Translations under genes and position numbers: made by a program
Notes under the pieces: generated by a model
The model's input: the letters and a program-made list of their open reading frames with translations, nothing else
What the model was told of the DNA's origin: nothing
The model's database searches: none
NCBI GenBank assembly: GCA_937910265.1
Contig: CALEPD010000252.1
Location: 1 to 30,242 of the forward strand
From: an uncultured Bacteroidales bacterium
Lineage (GTDB): Bacteria > Bacteroidota > Bacteroidia > Bacteroidales > P3
Reading direction: 5' to 3'
DNA: 30,242 nt
Shown: positions 23,124 to 30,242 of the stretch, one piece after another
Numbering within the stretch: position 1 is the first letter of the stretch
Layout of the letters: every line of letters begins with the position of its first letter

Positions 23124-25772
23124 ATGAAAAAAACATTAACGGTTTTAGGTTTCGCGCTCTGTGCAACCTTCGCATTTGCGCAAACCCAAACTCATTCTGC
23201 CAACAGAATGCAGAATGACGTAGTAGCCGCTAAGGCCAATGCCCAATTGGTTCAGAACGAAGGCTACAAAGGCTCGATCTTCACCAAGACCGATGCTATC
23301 GACACTTGGGAGTTTACCGCCGCAGAAGCTGCTGCAAACCACTTCACAACCGGTACTGTTGGTTCCGGTGCTCAAATCGGTGGTCAGGTGGCTATGGCTC
23401 ACGGCCAATCCAACTACTTCTCACAGTGGCGTCGTATCAGTGGCGTTGACCAAGCTACCATCGCCAGTGAAGTTACCCTCGCAAACTACCCCTACCACGG
23501 TGACTTGGACTCCATTTTCCGTGCACGTTACGGTGTGGGTTATTTCGAGGATCGCATGGACACCGCCAACACCTCTGGTGAAAACGGCTTCATGTTCATG
23601 TCCATGCTCGACAACCAACCCAGCTACGGTGGCTCAGGTAGCGTTGGCGTTTACAATGCCTACATCGCCCTCGAACCCGTATCAACCACTGGCTCTGCCG
23701 TTGTTGACGTTCGTTTCTACCAGTATTACACCAAATACTACGAATATTGCTACCTCGACTACAGCACCGACGAAACCACTTGGAACACCATGGAAATCAA
23801 CGTAACCGGTGTTGATATGCAGGTTAACGACGACCTCATGGGCTTCTACTCCTACACACTCCCCCTCTCTGTTGGTAACCAAAGCAGCCTCTCTGTTCGT
23901 TTCCGTTACTTCAGCGATCAGTCCCGCGGTAATGCCGACGGTTACTGGTGGATGATTGACGACGCTCAGATTATTCCTGGTGACGACAGCCGTTGGGTAA
24001 CCCGCGACGAGTACTACATCGCCGGTGGTTATCAAATCATGCCCCAAGGTCTCGAACTTCCTTTGACCTGGTACACCTCCGTTACCAACAACGGTGCAGT
24101 TGCACAAACCGGTGTAAACGCCACCACCTATCACTTGGATGCCGACATGACCGCTACCGCCGTTACCACTGTTAGCCAAGCTGACCTCGCTGCCGGTGCT
24201 ACCGCCGACATGGTTATCGACCACACTGGTTACTACGATGAGGATACTGAACACCCCGGTTGGGTTGGAAACGCTGACAATTACGAAAACCCCGCTTCCC
24301 TTCCCACCACCACCGCTGGTGTTAACTACTTCACCACCACCCTTACCTCTACCACCTCCGCAGGCGCCCTCTCCTCTCCTTTCGACACCATCCCCTACCT
24401 CGTTAACGTTGACGACGATGGCAACCGCGTTTGGGGTCTCGACAATGGTATCTTGAACCGTTACTCATACTCCACCTTCGGTGCTACCGATGATGGTTAT
24501 GTAACCGACGATTGCGAAACCTACGGCGAACCTGGCTACACCAACATGCTCCGTTTCAAAACCGGTAAAACCGTTCCCGAAGGTTGGGTAATTCGTGGCG
24601 TTCAGTTGGTGGCTTCTGCTGCTGAAGGTGAATTCGGCGCAATGTGCGAACCTTACGCTCAAATCATGCCCAAACTCTGGTACAGCTCCTATTCTGAAGA
24701 CGGCGAGACTGTTTCCTTCCCCTCCATCAACACCGGTGCCGACGTATACGAAATCACCATTGACGACCTCAACGCTACCGAAGATGTTATTCAATCCGAC
24801 AACTATGGCCAATTCCAACGTTTCGGTGAATACAACGTTATCAATATCGAATTCCCCGAACAGCCCGACCTCGAAGCTGACCAGGCATACTGGGTCGGTT
24901 ACCAAATGGTTAACCAAGGTCTCTTCTGCGTTGCTTCTCAAGCTACCTACTACACCTTCGACTCTGTTGAGAATGGTGAAACTGTTACCTACAGACGTAA
25001 CTTCGCAGCCGACCAGAACTACGGTCTCCATTTCTATGGCAACCAAGTTGGTATCCCCTGCGGTTACGAATCTTACTACATCGATGCAGCTCACGATGAA
25101 AACGGCTTCTCTGGCTACTACATCGACGCTATTCCTATGATCCGTATGATTGTTGGTCCTCGCGTTGACCGTCCTACCACCACCGTTGCTGTTGAATGCG
25201 AATTCAGAAATGCTGGTGAAGGTATCGTTTACAGCCCCAATGGTGTTGAAATCTGCGGTCTTACCGACACCATCACTGTTGGTGCCCGTGCTACCTACCA
25301 ATTCGAATACATGGCTGGTTCTACCCTCGAAAGCCTCATTGTTGACGGTGTAGAGCAAACCCTCGGCGAAGGCAACTTCGAATACGAAGAGTACACCACT
25401 GAAGATGGTACCGTTATGTCCTACATGACCTACACCTTCTACAACATCTCTAACGAACCTCACACCATTCAGGCCATCTTCAACGAAGAAGGCGCTGGTG
25501 GCGGTGAAGAAGGCTTCGACGCTCTCGCAGCAGGTGTTTCTGTAAACCTCCAACCCAATCCCGCTACTTCTCATGTTAACATGACCATCGCTGGTGTTTC
25601 CGGTATGGTTGACATGCAGATCATCGACATGAGTGGCCGTGTTGTAATGGCTCAACAAATCAATGCTGAGGCAGCTCAAAACATCGACCTCTCCAACATT
25701 GCTAAGGGTGCTTACTTCGTACGCATCACCAACAACGACTTCAGCAAAGTTGAGAAACTCATCGTTCGCTAA
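23124..25772 (+). CDS. Secreted T9SS cargo protein with C-terminal sorting domain
   Basis: An 882-residue exported protein of unknown function. It has a type I signal peptide (MKKTLTVLGFALCATFAFA, cleavage before Gln20). A region at about 150-285 ends YWWMIDDAQI, typical of jelly-roll (MAM/concanavalin-like) domains of T9SS cargo. A middle part rich in Thr, Asn and aromatics follows, then a domain with QFEYMAGSTLESLIVDGVEQ (about 730-790). A Gly-rich linker leads to a type A sorting domain at 805-882 (LQPNPATSHVNM ... FVRITNNDFSKVEKLIVR). Type IX cargo cross the outer membrane and are often anchored to A-LPS. The codons are strongly biased to AAC, TTC, TAC, ACC, GGT and CGT, suggesting high expression. 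Perfect promoter and terminator signals make it a single-gene unit. Confidence 0.88.
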   Translation: MKKTLTVLGFALCATFAFAQTQTHSANRMQNDVVAAKANAQLVQNEGYKGSIFTKTDAIDTWEFTAAEAAANHFTTGTVGSGAQIGGQVAMAHGQSNYFSQWRRISGVDQATIASEVTLANYPYHGDLDSIFRARYGVGYFEDRMDTANTSGENGFMFMSMLDNQPSYGGSGSVGVYNAYIALEPVSTTGSAVVDVRFYQYYTKYYEYCYLDYSTDETTWNTMEINVTGVDMQVNDDLMGFYSYTLPLSVGNQSSLSVRFRYFSDQSRGNADGYWWMIDDAQIIPGDDSRWVTRDEYYIAGGYQIMPQGLELPLTWYTSVTNNGAVAQTGVNATTYHLDADMTATAVTTVSQADLAAGATADMVIDHTGYYDEDTEHPGWVGNADNYENPASLPTTTAGVNYFTTTLTSTTSAGALSSPFDTIPYLVNVDDDGNRVWGLDNGILNRYSYSTFGATDDGYVTDDCETYGEPGYTNMLRFKTGKTVPEGWVIRGVQLVASAAEGEFGAMCEPYAQIMPKLWYSSYSEDGETVSFPSINTGADVYEITIDDLNATEDVIQSDNYGQFQRFGEYNVINIEFPEQPDLEADQAYWVGYQMVNQGLFCVASQATYYTFDSVENGETVTYRRNFAADQNYGLHFYGNQVGIPCGYESYYIDAAHDENGFSGYYIDAIPMIRMIVGPRVDRPTTTVAVECEFRNAGEGIVYSPNGVEICGLTDTITVGARATYQFEYMAGSTLESLIVDGVEQTLGEGNFEYEEYTTEDGTVMSYMTYTFYNISNEPHTIQAIFNEEGAGGGEEGFDALAAGVSVNLQPNPATSHVNMTIAGVSGMVDMQIIDMSGRVVMAQQINAEAAQNIDLSNIAKGAYFVRITNNDFSKVEKLIVR

Positions 25773-25793
25773 TCTATCCGATTACTGAATATC

Positions 25794-25828
25794 AAAAGTG
25801 GACACTGTACAGTGTCCACTTTTTTTTT
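25794..25828 (+). terminator. Intrinsic terminator after the T9SS gene
   Basis: A 22-bp perfect palindrome (25798-25819, GTGGACACT / AGTGTCCAC around GTAC) is preceded by AAAA and followed by nine T residues (25820-25828). It is the textbook form and may act in both directions because of the A-tract. Confidence 0.95.
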
Positions 25829-25932
25829 ATCCATAGTATCCCCATTGCTGGCCACAACAAAGCGTAGTATCGTTCCTCCTCCACCAAAGTTTGCTCTCCA
25901 TACATATGCCATATTCCCGCTATGCTTCTTAT

Positions 25933-26104
25933 GGTGGGTTCTATAAATTGCTTTCGTGCGTTTTCTTCTTATTTCGAGCAGATTTGCGTGCTGAGGCAGT
26001 GTATTATAATATCTGACACGAAATAGAGGCAACGGTGCTGAAACATTTGAATTCATTCAGACTGTTGCTGCTTTTTTCCAAACATGTAAATTATCACACC
26101 CACC
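25933..26104. repeat. MITE-like inverted-repeat element, copy 2
   Basis: This 172-bp element is bounded by GGTGGGT (25933-25939) and its exact inverse ACCCACC (26098-26104). It has the same internal blocks as copy 1: TTGCTTTCGTGCGTTTT, TTCTTATTTCG, the palindromic ATTATAAT (about 26003-26010), and CATTTGAATTCATTCAG at the right. It lacks the roughly 80-bp central segment of copy 1. It lies in the same orientation as copy 1, on the other side of the T9SS gene. The flanking bases 25829-25932 and 26105-26171 contain no recognisable feature. Confidence 0.75.
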
Positions 26105-26171
26105 TTGTAGACCCACGAGTCAATTTCTGGCTCCAATATTTCTATCCTCAGTCCCCCTATGGCATATGGCA

Positions 26172-26207
26172 AACAGCGGCAGAAGCCTTCTTACTTCTGC
26201 CGCTGTT
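26172..26207 (-). terminator. Strong hairpin after yicC (probable terminator)
   Basis: A perfect 14-bp inverted repeat (AACAGCGGCAGAAG / CTTCTGCCGCTGTT, 8-nt loop) lies about 60 bp downstream of the yicC stop. On the minus strand only TTT follows the stem, so termination may be less efficient or the hairpin may protect the RNA 3' end. Confidence 0.6.
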
Positions 26208-26265
26208 CATATAATTGTTACTTGTTCCGGTTTCGCCTCCTGGCTCGCCAATCCTCGTACCCGGA

Positions 26266-27135
26266 CTACAAGATGTTTCCTATCTGTTCCTTGATCTTCT
26301 CTAACGAGTCCTTCATTTGTATCCCCCTCCGTTGAATCTCCACATGATTCGCTTTCGAGCCCATGGTGTTTATTTCGCGCCCCATTTCTTGGGCCACAAA
26401 CCCCATCTTCTTGCCGCATCCCTCTTCGTTCTCCATGGTCTCCCTGAAGTAGTCTATATGCTTCTTGAGGCGTATCTTCTCTTCGGTTATGTCAAGCTTC
26501 TCCAGATAGTATATCAGTTCTTGCTCAAAACGGTTCTCGTCAACCTCCTTGATGCCGCTTTCGTTCATCAGCTTGCGTATTCGGTCCTTTGCTGTCTTTA
26601 TTCTGTCATTCTCAAATTGGGGCACCTCATTCATCTTCTCTTCGATAAAGTCGATATGTTTCATGAAGTCGGTTTTCAATATCTCACCCTCATGTTTTCT
26701 GAATGCATCCACCTTCTCAACGGCAACGGCAAGTTCGTTGAGTATCTCTTCCCATTCCTCGTCACTGTACACCTCTTCCGATTTGGCCGACCACACGTCC
26801 GACTGGTTCAGTATAACCGACAGCAGCTCCTGGTTGGTGCAGGGCGATTGGAGCGACTTGTTTATCTCCTTCAGTTCGCCGAAGCGCGATTTCACCAGCT
26901 CCACGTTCAGTTGGTTCGACTTTACTGTCGTGCTCTCCTCGCTTATTGTAACGTCAATTTTGCCACGTTCCAGCCTGTTTACAATGTTTCTTATTTCAAG
27001 TTCCTTCTCGCGGTATGTCGAAGGAATTCTGAAGCTGGCATCAATCTGCTTGCTGTTCAGTGTGCGTATTTCAAAGGTTATCTTACTGCCTCTTACCTCG
27101 CAGGCATGTTTGGCATAACCGGTCATCGATTTCAT
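26266..27135 (-). CDS. yicC: YicC family endoribonuclease
   Basis: The 289-residue protein matches the YicC family in length (E. coli 287) and in both ends: MKSMTGYAKHACEVRGSKIT at the start, and NTMGSKANHVEIQRRGIQMK with EKIKEQIGNIL at the end. The E. coli protein is an endoribonuclease linked to small-RNA turnover; the same activity is inferred here. Conserved internal segments include TLNSKQIDASFRIPSTYREK and FEQELIYYLEKLDITEE. It starts 27 bp after apbE, so it is the last gene of that transcript. In other Bacteroidales I recall yicC preceding gmk; here nothing follows before the T9SS region. Confidence 0.94.
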   Translation of the reverse strand: MKSMTGYAKHACEVRGSKITFEIRTLNSKQIDASFRIPSTYREKELEIRNIVNRLERGKIDVTISEESTTVKSNQLNVELVKSRFGELKEINKSLQSPCTNQELLSVILNQSDVWSAKSEEVYSDEEWEEILNELAVAVEKVDAFRKHEGEILKTDFMKHIDFIEEKMNEVPQFENDRIKTAKDRIRKLMNESGIKEVDENRFEQELIYYLEKLDITEEKIRLKKHIDYFRETMENEEGCGKKMGFVAQEMGREINTMGSKANHVEIQRRGIQMKDSLEKIKEQIGNIL

Positions 27136-27162
27136 ACTCTTCCTTTCTGTATATTGTTCAAA

Positions 27163-28224
27163 TTATTTTGTGTTTGCTTTTTTCAGTATCATTTTCTCAA
27201 ACGCCGGTGTCGCGTGTGTCTTGTACTCACCGTCTTCATTGTATATGAAATATACGGCTTCGTTCTTCGGATTCTGGGCTATGAACGACAGCGCGCGGTC
27301 CAGTCCCATCACCATGAATGCTGTTGCAAGCGCGTCAGCCCGCCAGGCCTCTTTGTCCACAACCGATACGCTCAGAAGTGTATGGTTTACCGGATGCCCG
27401 GTTTTGGGGTCTATGGTGTGCGAGTACTTTACGCCATCTTCAATATAGTATTTTCGGTAATTGCCCGATGTCACCACCGACTGGTTGTCCAATTCTATTG
27501 CTGCGTCAATCGAGCGGGTGTCATATTTTGTTTTCGAGGGAGTCTCGATGCCCACTTTCCATAGGCTTCCGTCGTCCTTTTTTCCACGTGCGCGCACCTC
27601 TCCTCCTATGTCTATAAGATAGTTCTCAATTCCCTTCGATTCAAAATACTGGCCTATCATGTCCACGGCGGCCCCCTGTGCTATCGCGTTCAGGTCTATC
27701 TCCAGGCCCGCGGGCTTGTGTATGATGCTGTAGTCCGCCTGCGGCGATCTTTCTATCCCAATCTTCTCTGTTCCGCAATTCTCCAGCAACGCCTTTATTG
27801 TGTCACTGTCGGGTTTTGTCCCGTTTTTGTAGCCAAATCCCCATGCATTTACAATGTTGCCTATGGTGCAGTCGAAAGCGCCGTTGGTATAGGCGTGCAT
27901 GCCAATCGATTTATCAATCAGGTCGGTCAGTTCGGGGCTCAGCTTGTTGGTGATGTTGCTGTTTATTCGGCGCAGCAGTGAGTTCTCTTCCCATAGCGAG
28001 GCCGTCATGTCAAATCGTTGCAGTAGCGAGTCCACCTGCGGCTGTAAATCGCGCTTTTCGGCGTCATAATAGGCAATGCTGTAGTAAGTGCCTTGGGCCT
28101 CTCCAATCAGCTTGGTTTGTGTCTCTTGATGGCACGAGCTCATTATCGTGCACAATAGCGCTGTTATAAAAAAACGCTCGGTACATTTGTACCGAACGCT
28201 TTTTATTCGTGTATGTAAAATCAT
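27163..28224 (-). CDS. apbE: FAD:protein FMN transferase (ApbE)
   Basis: Transfers FMN from FAD onto threonines of exported redox proteins such as NqrC and RnfG. The 353-residue lipoprotein has its lipid Cys at residue 31 (TIMSSC). Family motifs follow in order: GTYYSI (45-50), the region around DLNAIAQGAAVDMI (177-190), DIGGEVRARG (205-214), the signature HTIDPKTGHPV (269-279) and ADALATAFMVMG (Asp297, Thr301), which binds magnesium. The ATG overlaps the TAA stop of the upstream T9SS gene by one base. A terminator-like hairpin occupies codons 8-19, within the signal peptide. No other ATG lies before the lipobox Cys except Met28, three residues before it, so the start is retained. No nqr or rnf gene is in the window. 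Confidence 0.93.
   Translation of the reverse strand: MILHTRIKSVRYKCTERFFITALLCTIMSSCHQETQTKLIGEAQGTYYSIAYYDAEKRDLQPQVDSLLQRFDMTASLWEENSLLRRINSNITNKLSPELTDLIDKSIGMHAYTNGAFDCTIGNIVNAWGFGYKNGTKPDSDTIKALLENCGTEKIGIERSPQADYSIIHKPAGLEIDLNAIAQGAAVDMIGQYFESKGIENYLIDIGGEVRARGKKDDGSLWKVGIETPSKTKYDTRSIDAAIELDNQSVVTSGNYRKYYIEDGVKYSHTIDPKTGHPVNHTLLSVSVVDKEAWRADALATAFMVMGLDRALSFIAQNPKNEAVYFIYNEDGEYKTHATPAFEKMILKKANTK
28168..28203 (-). terminator. Intrinsic-terminator-like hairpin inside the apbE signal-peptide codons
   Basis: On the minus strand a 15-bp stem with two G-U wobbles (28203-28189 with 28184-28170, loop AAAT) includes GCGTTCGGTAC / GTACCGAGCGT and runs into a seven-T tract (28174-28168). It begins 21 nt after the stop codon of the T9SS gene, the expected place for that gene's terminator, but lies within codons 8-19 of apbE. 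Confidence 0.8.
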
Positions 28225-29579
28225 TATCTTGAGATAATAAATTTATGGTCAGTGATGCTGCCGTTTTCCATGGTGATGCGCATTGAGTACACACCCTTGC
28301 TGAAGTTTCTTACGTCAACGCGGTTGGTGCTCTCCATCGAAACCATCTGTTGGCCGAGGGCGTTGTAGATGGTGATGTTGCGGATGGCTTCGCTGCTTTC
28401 GATGTTGATGTGGTTTACGGCCGGGTTGGGGTAGAGGAGTACGGTTGCTTCCGATAACTCGTCAAATCCAATAGGAGTATCCGATGCGATGATGGTAATC
28501 CATCTGGTGGTGTCGCATTGGTTGTTGTTATTGGTTACGGTAAGCAGAATGTCCATGTTCGATTCTACGCTTGCAATGGTCAAAGTGTCATCAGTCTGAG
28601 TGTCCATGCCGTCGGCTTCCCATTTGTAGCTGAAGGTGGCCGATGCTGCATCCACATTGTTGGTCAAGCCAACGGTCGGGTAGATGGAGGCGCTTGCACC
28701 GGGAGCTACCAACAGGTCTCCGTCAATCGATAAGACTGTGGGAGCGGGGTTGATGGTGAGGGTGAGGTTTACGGTGCTGTCGCAGCCATGAATGGTTTTG
28801 CCCAACGATACTTCTCTTTCTTCAAACGAATAGCTGTAGGTGTTGCCGCCTGCTGTATAGCTTGCACATGCCACAACGGTATCGGTGGTATTGTAGCTTG
28901 GGAAGATTTCCAGGTAGATGTGGAGGTTGCTGTCAAGGCATCTGTCGAGGGTTCTGTATTCCAAAACAGTGTCAATGGTGGTGGTTTCGGTGTACTCTAC
29001 ATTTTCAAAATGAAAATTATCACAACGCAGTGAGTCAACGGTTACTATGGTGTCATGGCTTTCTACATAACGGGGGGCGATGATTTCCAAAATGAAGTCG
29101 TTCTCTACAATGCACTGGTCAACAGTGTCGAAGATGGTGGTGTCATTGTAGATTCTCTCTTCGTTCCAACTGAAATATTCGCAAACGGTTGTGACGTACA
29201 CAATGGTGTCTCTTCCGAGTACCTGTAAGTAGAATGAAGCAATGCTGTCGCATCCGTGGATGGATGTGGTTGTGTCGTGAATGGCTCCGCTGGTTGTGTA
29301 GATGGCGTCTCCGAAAGTGTGGCTGCAGTTTACTACAACAGTGTCTCCTTGATGAAGGTATGACTCATAGATTGTGACGTTGTAAACAAACAAAGTGTCG
29401 TCTGCTTCATTTACACGCAAAAGTACGGTATCGGAAGTGTAAGTGTTTCCTTCAAATACAAAAGCATCGCATGCGGATGTGTCTACACCAATGATTTGAC
29501 GGGGTGCATTTGTTTGTGCTTGCATAACTGCAGGCATCATAAACATTGCCACTAATAAACTTAATAATAATTTCTTCAT
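28224..29579 (-). CDS. Secreted T9SS cargo protein with Cys-containing repeats
   Basis: A 451-residue exported protein of unknown function. The signal peptide is MKKLLLSLLVAMFMMPAVMQ followed by AQ. Residues about 30-290 hold roughly four or five divergent repeats of 60-80 residues, each with a pattern like TVV-x-C-...-F-...-Y-...-T-...-GCDS-...-L-x-L-x-I, for example VACASYTAGGNTYSYSFEE and KTIHGCDSTVNLTLTIN. Such repeats are frequent in gliding-associated and adhesin-like proteins of Bacteroidota. A PKD/Ig-like segment (TFSYKWEADGMDTQTDDTLT) comes next, then a type A sorting domain (379-451, LLYPNPAVNHINIESSEAIR to the final FIISR). Only a -7 promoter element is seen upstream. Confidence 0.87.
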   Translation of the reverse strand: MKKLLLSLLVAMFMMPAVMQAQTNAPRQIIGVDTSACDAFVFEGNTYTSDTVLLRVNEADDTLFVYNVTIYESYLHQGDTVVVNCSHTFGDAIYTTSGAIHDTTTSIHGCDSIASFYLQVLGRDTIVYVTTVCEYFSWNEERIYNDTTIFDTVDQCIVENDFILEIIAPRYVESHDTIVTVDSLRCDNFHFENVEYTETTTIDTVLEYRTLDRCLDSNLHIYLEIFPSYNTTDTVVACASYTAGGNTYSYSFEEREVSLGKTIHGCDSTVNLTLTINPAPTVLSIDGDLLVAPGASASIYPTVGLTNNVDAASATFSYKWEADGMDTQTDDTLTIASVESNMDILLTVTNNNNQCDTTRWITIIASDTPIGFDELSEATVLLYPNPAVNHINIESSEAIRNITIYNALGQQMVSMESTNRVDVRNFSKGVYSMRITMENGSITDHKFIISR

Positions 29580-29692
29580 CTTGATGTTAAGATTTTAATT
29601 GTTTATTCTTTACTTAATTAATTCAATAAAAAAATGAAAGTCAATGTTATATAATCGCATGTGCGTTGTGACACCGCTGACATTATAACATG

Positions 29693-29700
29693 CAAAGATA
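29693..29700 (-). promoter_or_regulatory. Possible promoter -7 element upstream of the Cys-repeat T9SS gene
   Basis: TATCTTTG (29700-29693 on the minus strand) matches TAnnTTTG and would start transcription about 107 nt before the ATG. No TTTG is present 19-21 bp upstream; the only candidate is 11 bp away (29715-29712), so the call is tentative. Confidence 0.45.
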
Positions 29701-29741
29701 ACCTTTTTTTTCAAAATAAGGCTCTTTTTGTTTTAGTTTCA

Positions 29742-30242
29742 TTATTTTAATATTAATTCAACAACATTCTCCACGTGATGCGTGTGTGGAAACATGTCCA
29801 CGGGTTGTATTCTTCCAACTTCGTATTTTGGTGAGAGTAATTGCAAATCACGTGCTTGTGTTGCGGGGTTGCAACTAACATATACAATTTTCCGTGGTGC
29901 GGCTGCAAGCAGTTGTTCTATTACTTTTTCATGCATTCCGGCACGTGGTGGGTCGGTGATTACTATGTCTGGAGTTCCGTGTTCCGCAATAAATTCTGCA
30001 GTAAGCACTTTTGCCATGTCGCCTGCAAAAAACTCGGTGTTCTCCAAATTGTTGTGACGTGCGTTCTCTTTCGCATCGGCAATGGCTGCCTCCACGATCT
30101 CTACGCCGATGGCCTTCTTTGCCTTCTGCGCCAGGCAGAGGGTGATGGTGCCGGTGCCGCAGTAGAGATCCAGAACAGTCTCCTCTCCCGTCAGACCGGC
30201 GGCGGCGATGGCCTTGGCATAGAGCTTCTCCGCCTGATCCCG
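29742..30242 (-). CDS. rlmD: 23S rRNA (uracil-C5)-methyltransferase RlmD/RumA (partial, N-terminus off the right edge)
   Basis: The C-terminal 166 residues of a TrmA/RlmD-type RNA m5U methyltransferase, which modifies 23S rRNA (U1939 in E. coli). Visible features are the SAM motif LDLYCGTGTITLCLAQKAKK, the acidic end IGVEIVEAAI, motif IV VITDPPRAGMHEKV, the catalytic cysteine in YVSCNPATQARDLQLL, and the terminal VDMFPHTHHVENVVEL. The N-terminal TRAM domain and FeS cysteines would lie beyond the window. The reading frame is intact, but the part upstream of about 30100 is about 65% GC against about 45-50% in the rest and reads like Clostridia-type codon use; see the finding on a possible chimera. 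Confidence 0.9.
   Translation of the reverse strand, partial: RDQAEKLYAKAIAAAGLTGEETVLDLYCGTGTITLCLAQKAKKAIGVEIVEAAIADAKENARHNNLENTEFFAGDMAKVLTAEFIAEHGTPDIVITDPPRAGMHEKVIEQLLAAAPRKIVYVSCNPATQARDLQLLSPKYEVGRIQPVDMFPHTHHVENVVELILK

Noticed and set aside
24465..25679. A 404-codon open frame on the minus strand opposite the T9SS gene
   Set aside because: It is a by-product of the strongly biased codons of the plus-strand gene. It has no recognisable domain or promoter, while the plus frame has signal peptide, sorting domain, promoter and terminator.
22504..26104. A CRISPR array, considered because of direct repeats
   Set aside because: Only two copies, 3.2 kb apart, each over 150 bp and with internal inverted repeats; no spacers.
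26317..27564. A 415-codon plus-strand frame opposite yicC and apbE
   Set aside because: Both minus-strand genes are clear family members. The plus frame has a composition rich in Cys, Phe and His typical of antisense frames and no motif.
29580..29741. A terminator for the right-hand rlmD gene
   Set aside because: Only A/T-rich tracts are present after the stop; no stem of useful length was found.

Overview
This is chromosomal core sequence from a member of the Bacteroidota, most likely order Bacteroidales. The evidence is two secreted proteins with type IX secretion (T9SS) sorting domains, four promoters of the Bacteroidota form (TTTG, 19-20 bp, TAnnTTTG), A/T-rich ribosome binding regions without clear Shine-Dalgarno sequences, a Bacteroidota-style RNase HI, and a TPR lipoprotein next to a DUF4292-like lipoprotein. 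I see no phage, plasmid, CRISPR, tRNA or rRNA genes.

Layout. 1-3515 (minus): the rimP-nusA-infB translation/transcription operon; infB runs off the left edge, and a clear promoter and hairpin leader precede rimP. 3828-11772 (plus): thyA, manC, asnS and a terminator; ribD, yigZ and a terminator; then a strong promoter, a UvrD/PcrA helicase and dtd. 11836-13389 (minus): rnhA-prmC. 13401-16572 (minus): a ribosomal operon rplM-rpsI-rpsB-tsf with its own promoter, a 180-nt leader before rplM, a long hairpin leader before rpsB, a hairpin between rpsB and tsf, and a terminator after tsf. 16600-22481 (minus): a run of TPR lipoprotein, DUF4292-like lipoprotein, LolA-like periplasmic protein, tadA, a sugar-type nucleotidyltransferase and a THUMP-like methyltransferase. 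22504-26104: an apparently highly expressed 882-residue T9SS protein with a perfect promoter and terminator, flanked on both sides by copies of a small inverted-repeat element. 26172-29700 (minus): a Cys-repeat T9SS protein, apbE and yicC. 29742-30242 (minus): the C-terminal part of rlmD, whose last ~150 bp at the right edge change abruptly in base composition.

Most genes are housekeeping: ribosome and translation factors, tRNA charging and proofreading (asnS, dtd, tadA), release-factor methylation (prmC), rRNA methylation (rlmD), DNA repair and R-loop removal, and riboflavin, dTMP and GDP-mannose synthesis. ApbE and the lipoprotein cluster act in the envelope, and the two T9SS proteins should end up outside the cell or on its surface.

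The most interesting structure is outside the genes. It comprises the paired MITE-like elements around the T9SS gene, structured leaders in front of rplM, rpsB and rimP, an intrinsic terminator placed inside the signal-peptide codons of apbE, and the compositional break in rlmD, which may be an assembly chimera.
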